9,788 bases of DNA from RGIG3528 sp045629005 (lineage in GTDB: Bacteria > Bacillota > Clostridia > Lachnospirales > Lachnospiraceae): positions 1-9,788 of the forward strand of contig JAZQQJ010000076.1 of the NCBI GenBank assembly GCA_045629005.1, in the 5' to 3' direction. The notes beneath the pieces are model-generated. The model was not told the origin of the DNA. It saw only the letters and a program-made list of their open reading frames with translations, and did no database searches. The position numbers and the translations under genes are program-made. Every line of letters starts with the position of its first letter. Position 1 is the first letter of the stretch. This document shows positions 7,726 through 9,788 of the stretch, piece by piece.

Positions 7726-7811
7726 GATAACCGGGCAGACTGACATGTCCGCGCGATATTATTCGTAGGCGTCAGCCCGTGAGTAAAGGTTACCAAATGC
7801 CTGTTTACTCA
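7726..7811 (-). promoter_or_regulatory. Structured 5' leader of the Ig-like protein gene, candidate cis-regulatory RNA
   Basis: Two hairpins follow each other without a gap in the transcript. The first is an 8-bp perfect stem TGAGTAAA/TTTACTCA (7811-7804 with 7787-7780) with a 16-nt loop. The second pairs CGGGC and TGAC (7779-7771) with GTCA and GCCCG (7744-7732) around a 4-nt bulge. The first loop contains GGTAACC (7794-7788), complementary (one G-U) to GGTTATC (7732-7726), which lies just before the Shine-Dalgarno AAGGGGGA (7723-7716). That could form a pseudoknot or an alternative fold controlling translation. The pairings are read directly; regulation is inferred and no known riboswitch class is matched. 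Confidence 0.5.
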
Positions 7812-7821
7812 TATTTACTGA

Positions 7822-7830
7822 ATTATAGCA
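7822..7830 (-). promoter_or_regulatory. Extended -10 promoter of the Ig-like protein gene
   Basis: On the minus strand TGCTATAAT combines a perfect -10 hexamer (7827-7822) with an upstream TGN. The -35 position holds only TTTTAT (7850-7845, 17-bp spacer), which is weak, as is common for extended -10 promoters. The expected start is near 7815, just at the first leader hairpin. Confidence 0.65.
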
Positions 7831-7986
7831 CACACAAGCATACTATAAAATATATATCGGATATCGATGATAAATTCTCAATAGTATTCTTTTTACTTTG
7901 TGGAGTACTTTCAGAATATCATTGATTTCATATCAGCGTGATTTTGGGGCTACACCGGTACCTTGTTAGAAATCATTTTCAGAAGA
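7831..7986. other. AT-rich intergenic stretch with no gene
   Basis: This sits between the Ig-like gene's promoter and the 34-bp tandem repeats. It holds no credible coding region on either strand. I see only small features: a direct repeat of ATATCA spaced 15 bp apart near 7917-7937, and overlapping GATATC/ATCGAT palindromes near 7859-7868. None supports a function. Confidence 0.6.
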
Positions 7987-8088
7987 TTCACTGATACTAA
8001 GCCGGAATTATCTTCGGCGGTTCACTGATACTAAGTCGGAATTATCTTCGGAAGTTCACTAATACTAAGTCGGAATTGTCTTCGGCGG
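7987..8088. repeat. Three 34-bp head-to-tail tandem repeats
   Basis: Copies at 7987-8020, 8021-8054 and 8055-8088 follow one another without spacers. They share TTCACTGATACTAAG (one change in copy 3), CGGAATTATCTTCGG (one change in copy 3) and a variable last three bases. Pairwise they differ at three to five or so positions. A fourth, degenerate copy starts at 8089 and runs into the 3' end of the XRE gene, sharing TTCACTGATA exactly and then about half of the rest. CCG and CGG within each copy allow only a weak hairpin. No terminator with a U-run is seen here. Confidence 0.9.
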
Positions 8089-8089
8089 T

Positions 8090-9142
8090 TCACTGATATT
8101 TCGCTAGAATTGCCTTGTATTCAGGGTTCTTCAGAAGTTCTCCTCTTCTGCAGTTCTTCGCCTTGGAACGCGCATTAACGCTGTTTACAAGATAAAACTC
8201 TTTGGATCTGTCCCCGTTGCGGTCCAAAGCCTGCTTCAACGGCTCGTTATCCGGAATCTCCTCCTGAAACATCTTTATGGCATAAAGGCACTTATCCATA
8301 GCATTTGCGACCTGTTCGGCAGTTCCACCCCGATAGCATAAATCATTTTCTGTTCTTTCAAGCAACGATACCGCAAGTAAAAGGAAAAAGGCTTCTTTTG
8401 TCTCCTGATATGCATTTATTAGGATGTCACCGCACTTTAAAGCATGCTCTCCTCCCGGCCCAAAGAAAATACTCCTTCCAAATTTGTCACCGGCAAATTC
8501 TGCAAGCTCATACATATTCTTCCGCACATAAAAGTAGTACTCGTCCGTACCCTTGGAGAAAAGCTGCTCAGCCTTTTGGCCTTTGGTTGAAAACCAATCC
8601 GCAAATTTTGTGTTATAAACGTCAAGAGCCTCTTTTGTCTTTCCCTCTGCATGAAGAATCTTGGCACGCATGTTCCACGCATTAAGACGAATTTCTTCAT
8701 CCGTGCACCCTTCCAGAATCTTATCGCAAATCGAAAGAAATTCGTCCCTATGTTCAAGCAAAACCGCACTGTCATTATCAGCCATATCGCCACCGATGTT
8801 CCACATATAGTAATGCATTATGCGATAATCATTCGGATAGTCACGGTAAGCCTTGGTAATAATGTTCCTTCCCTCTGTATCCAGCCAATGCTTTTTGTAT
8901 TCCGTTATAACATTCTCGATTTCGGTTTCAATCTTTTCCCGGTTATATCCCATCAGTTCATCCAGGCTGACATCAAAATAGAACGCCAACGGCTGAAGCA
9001 TCGTAATGTCCGGATACGTTTCACCACGCTCCCACTTGCTGACAGCTGCACACGTTACATTCATAACCTCAGAAAGCTGTTCCTGAGTAATACCCTTTTT
9101 CATTCTTAACTGCTTAATGTTTTCACCCACCGAAATGTTCAT
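8090..9142 (-). CDS. XRE-family transcriptional regulator with helical C-terminal region
   Basis: A 350-residue cytoplasmic DNA-binding protein. Residues 5-63 form a Cro/CI-type helix-turn-helix: IKQLRMKKGITQEQLSEVMN, VTCAAVSKWERG and DVSLDELMG are highly typical. The remaining 285 residues are mainly helical, with TPR-like segments such as RLNAWNMRAKILHAEGKTKE, and probably serve for sensing or oligomerisation. Large XRE proteins of this layout are common in Lachnospiraceae; targets and ligand are unknown. The start at 9142 follows AGGAGG (9154-9149) with a 6-nt gap. The gene has its own promoter about 235 bp upstream and an unusual hairpin-rich leader with palindromes that could be operators, so autoregulation is plausible. 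Its TGA overlaps the degenerate fourth copy of the 34-bp repeat. It reads towards the Ig-like gene, but a 377-bp gap and a separate promoter argue against one operon. Confidence 0.88.
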   Translation of the reverse strand: MNISVGENIKQLRMKKGITQEQLSEVMNVTCAAVSKWERGETYPDITMLQPLAFYFDVSLDELMGYNREKIETEIENVITEYKKHWLDTEGRNIITKAYRDYPNDYRIMHYYMWNIGGDMADNDSAVLLEHRDEFLSICDKILEGCTDEEIRLNAWNMRAKILHAEGKTKEALDVYNTKFADWFSTKGQKAEQLFSKGTDEYYFYVRKNMYELAEFAGDKFGRSIFFGPGGEHALKCGDILINAYQETKEAFFLLLAVSLLERTENDLCYRGGTAEQVANAMDKCLYAIKMFQEEIPDNEPLKQALDRNGDRSKEFYLVNSVNARSKAKNCRRGELLKNPEYKAILAKYQ

Positions 9143-9210
9143 AATAAGCCTCCTGTGAAGTATTTACTAAGCCTTTTCATTTTATAAAAATCGCATATTT
9201 TCAGTTAATC

Positions 9211-9339
9211 GAAGTATTCACCTTCAAGAACACCACCAGCGTTCTTACTGCGAAATGCGCGTCAGCTTTGCTGACAATTTCATCTGTGAAATTTTCATAT
9301 GAAAGGCTTCCTGTTTCACGTAAGCCGGCGCCTGCTTAC
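9211..9339 (-). repeat. Run of adjacent inverted repeats in the XRE leader (palindromic element or structured RNA)
   Basis: Within 129 bp there are six clear inverted repeats, four of them back to back: GAAG/CTTC (9211-9225), AAGAAC/GTTCTT (9226-9246), GTCAGC/GCTGAC with a 3-nt loop (9261-9275), AATTTCA/TGAAATT with a 4-nt loop (9276-9293), the perfect palindrome TTTCATATGAAA (9293-9304), and GTAAGC/GCTTAC around a GGCGCC core (9320-9339). The block lies wholly in the leader of the XRE gene. It may be a structured RNA, operators of the regulator, or a dispersed palindromic repeat of the kind seen between genes in gut Clostridia. 9143-9210 and 9340-9383 show nothing further except a direct repeat GAAGTATT[CT]AC (9157-9167 and 9211-9221). 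Confidence 0.7.
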
Positions 9340-9383
9340 AAACTAAACTATATATGATGCACCCAAATAATAAAGACATCTAC

Positions 9384-9412
9384 AGTATAACAAAAATCAA
9401 CCGCAAGTTAAA
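9384..9412 (-). promoter_or_regulatory. Promoter of the XRE gene
   Basis: On the minus strand -10 TATACT (9389-9384) matches five of six consensus positions. The -35 is TTTAAC (9412-9407, 17-bp spacer) or TTAACT (16-bp spacer), each weak. The start near 9377 would give a leader of about 235 nt, unusually long for a regulator gene. Confidence 0.5.
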
Positions 9413-9452
9413 TTAATAAACCGTTGTTATTATCAAAATTGCTTCCTGCCCG

Positions 9453-9468
9453 CTCGGAGCGATCCGAG
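9453..9468. repeat. Short hairpin with GCGA tetraloop
   Basis: CTCGGA and TCCGAG form a 6-bp perfect stem closed by GCGA, a stable GNRA tetraloop when read on the plus strand. It marks the start of the repeat-rich block. No U-run follows on either strand, so it is not called a terminator. Confidence 0.6.
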
Positions 9469-9529
9469 GCACACCCCCTCTGCGCTGCACCCCCTCCGCG
9501 ACGCACCCCTCCGCGGTGCACCCCTCCGC
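9466..9529. repeat. GC-rich 15-16 bp tandem repeat, about four copies
   Basis: Copies at 9484-9499, 9500-9514 and 9515-9529 share the pattern G-x-[CT]GCAC-CCCT-CCGC, with a degenerate copy (9466-9483) before them. GC content is far above the neighbouring genes. On the minus strand the copies give four runs of four or five G. The last copy passes directly into the hairpin array. Confidence 0.85.
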
Positions 9530-9788
9530 GGCGAAGTTTAGGTACAGATGAACGATTTCGCCGCGTCTTACCTAAAAAATCGCTAGCGTTAGGTACAGAT
9601 GGGATTTTTCCAACTTCTCTACCTAAAAAATCGCTGGCGTTAGGTATAATCTCTGAATTTCGGTCATTTATACCTAAAGTTTAGGTATAGCAAGCGGGAT
9701 TCAGCCCTCTTTACCTAATCCGCGGCGAAGTTTAGGTACAGATGAACGATTTCGCCGCGTCTTACCTAAAAAAACGCTGGCGTTAGGT
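9525..9788. repeat. Array of 38-bp hairpin units on a 51-bp period (continues past window edge)
   Basis: Five complete units, each exactly 38 bp, start with TTAGGTA and end with its complement TACCTAA: 9538-9575, 9589-9626, 9640-9677, 9681-9718 and 9732-9769. A sixth begins at 9783. Every unit has a 24-bp interior. Unit-to-unit steps are 51, 51, 41, 51 and 51 bp. Spacers are 13 bp, mostly an A-run followed by CGCT[AG]GCG, except 3 bp between units 3 and 4. Interiors of units 1 and 5 are identical and the others differ, yet units 2 to 4 keep further pairing beyond the terminal stem. A 55-bp exact direct repeat links 9525-9579 and 9719-9773. No protein-coding gene is supported in the 646 bp from 9143 to 9788. 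Confidence 0.92.

Noticed and set aside
7726..7811. GEMM-I cyclic-di-GMP riboswitch
   Set aside because: The GGTAACC/GGTTATC pairing and a GACGC string recall it, but the GAAA tetraloop and the GACGCAAAGC core are absent and the hairpin order differs.
7987..8088. CRISPR or attachment-site array
   Set aside because: The 34-bp copies are directly head to tail with no spacers, and there is no integrase or cas gene nearby.
9211..9377. T-box leader in front of the XRE gene
   Set aside because: No T-box TGGNACCGCG sequence and no terminator/antiterminator pair; the downstream gene is not an amino-acid or tRNA-synthetase gene.
9424..9684. Plus-strand reading frame of 86 codons through the repeat block
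   Set aside because: It starts at a TTG without a ribosome binding site. It stays open because the 51-bp period is a multiple of three, and it is proline/arginine-rich repeat translation with no homology I can recognise.
9538..9788. CRISPR array (repeat TACCTAA...TTAGGTA of 27 bp with 24-bp spacers)
   Set aside because: Two of the five 24-bp intervals are identical, three begin with the same CAGAT, one repeat is only 17 bp, and no cas gene is in view. Hairpin units of fixed length explain the pattern better.

Overview
All seven genes in this window lie on the minus strand. The gene content suggests a low-to-mid GC Gram-positive anaerobe of the class Clostridia, probably Lachnospiraceae-like. 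The reasons are the strong AGGAGG-type ribosome binding sites, a cytidylate-kinase-like protein of the type common in that group, an RlmD-type methyltransferase with a C-terminal extension I associate with Clostridia, a FliD-like protein, and secreted proteins with bacterial Ig-like (Big) domains. No taxon can be proved from the window alone.

Read in the direction of transcription (high to low coordinates), the window starts in a gene-free block at 9788-9143. Its outer part, about 9453-9788, is repeats: a short hairpin, a GC-rich 15-bp tandem repeat, then a very regular array of 38-bp hairpin units on a 51-bp period that runs off the window edge. Its inner part holds a promoter and a leader of about 235 nt with a run of adjacent stem-loops, in front of an XRE-family regulator (9142-8090). 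Three 34-bp tandem repeats follow that gene, and a fourth, degenerate copy overlaps its stop codon. A second promoter with an extended -10 and a structured leader precede a 499-residue surface protein (7712-6213) with three Ig-like repeats and a Big2-type C-terminal domain. A long AT-rich hairpin abuts its stop codon.

A clear sigma-A promoter at 6131-6159 starts a tight five-gene run: cytidylate-kinase-like protein (6087-5476), FliD-like protein (5382-4096), secreted subtilisin-like protease with a Big2 domain (4085-2112), GNAT acetyltransferase (2112-1567) and RlmD-type 23S rRNA methyltransferase (1558 to past the edge). Gaps between the last four genes are 10 bp, a 1-bp overlap and 8 bp, so they are probably co-transcribed and partly translationally coupled. 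The kinase/FliD-like junction is looser (93 bp) and holds two hairpins, one of which displays the FliD-like gene's Shine-Dalgarno in its loop.

Functionally the window mixes cell-surface or secreted proteins (FliD-like, subtilase, Ig-like protein) with housekeeping enzymes (kinase, acetyltransferase, rRNA methylase). The signals that most deserve a second look are non-coding: the 38/51-bp hairpin array, the hairpin-dense leader of the XRE gene, and the leader of the Ig-like protein gene. I see no tRNA, rRNA, transposase or CRISPR array.
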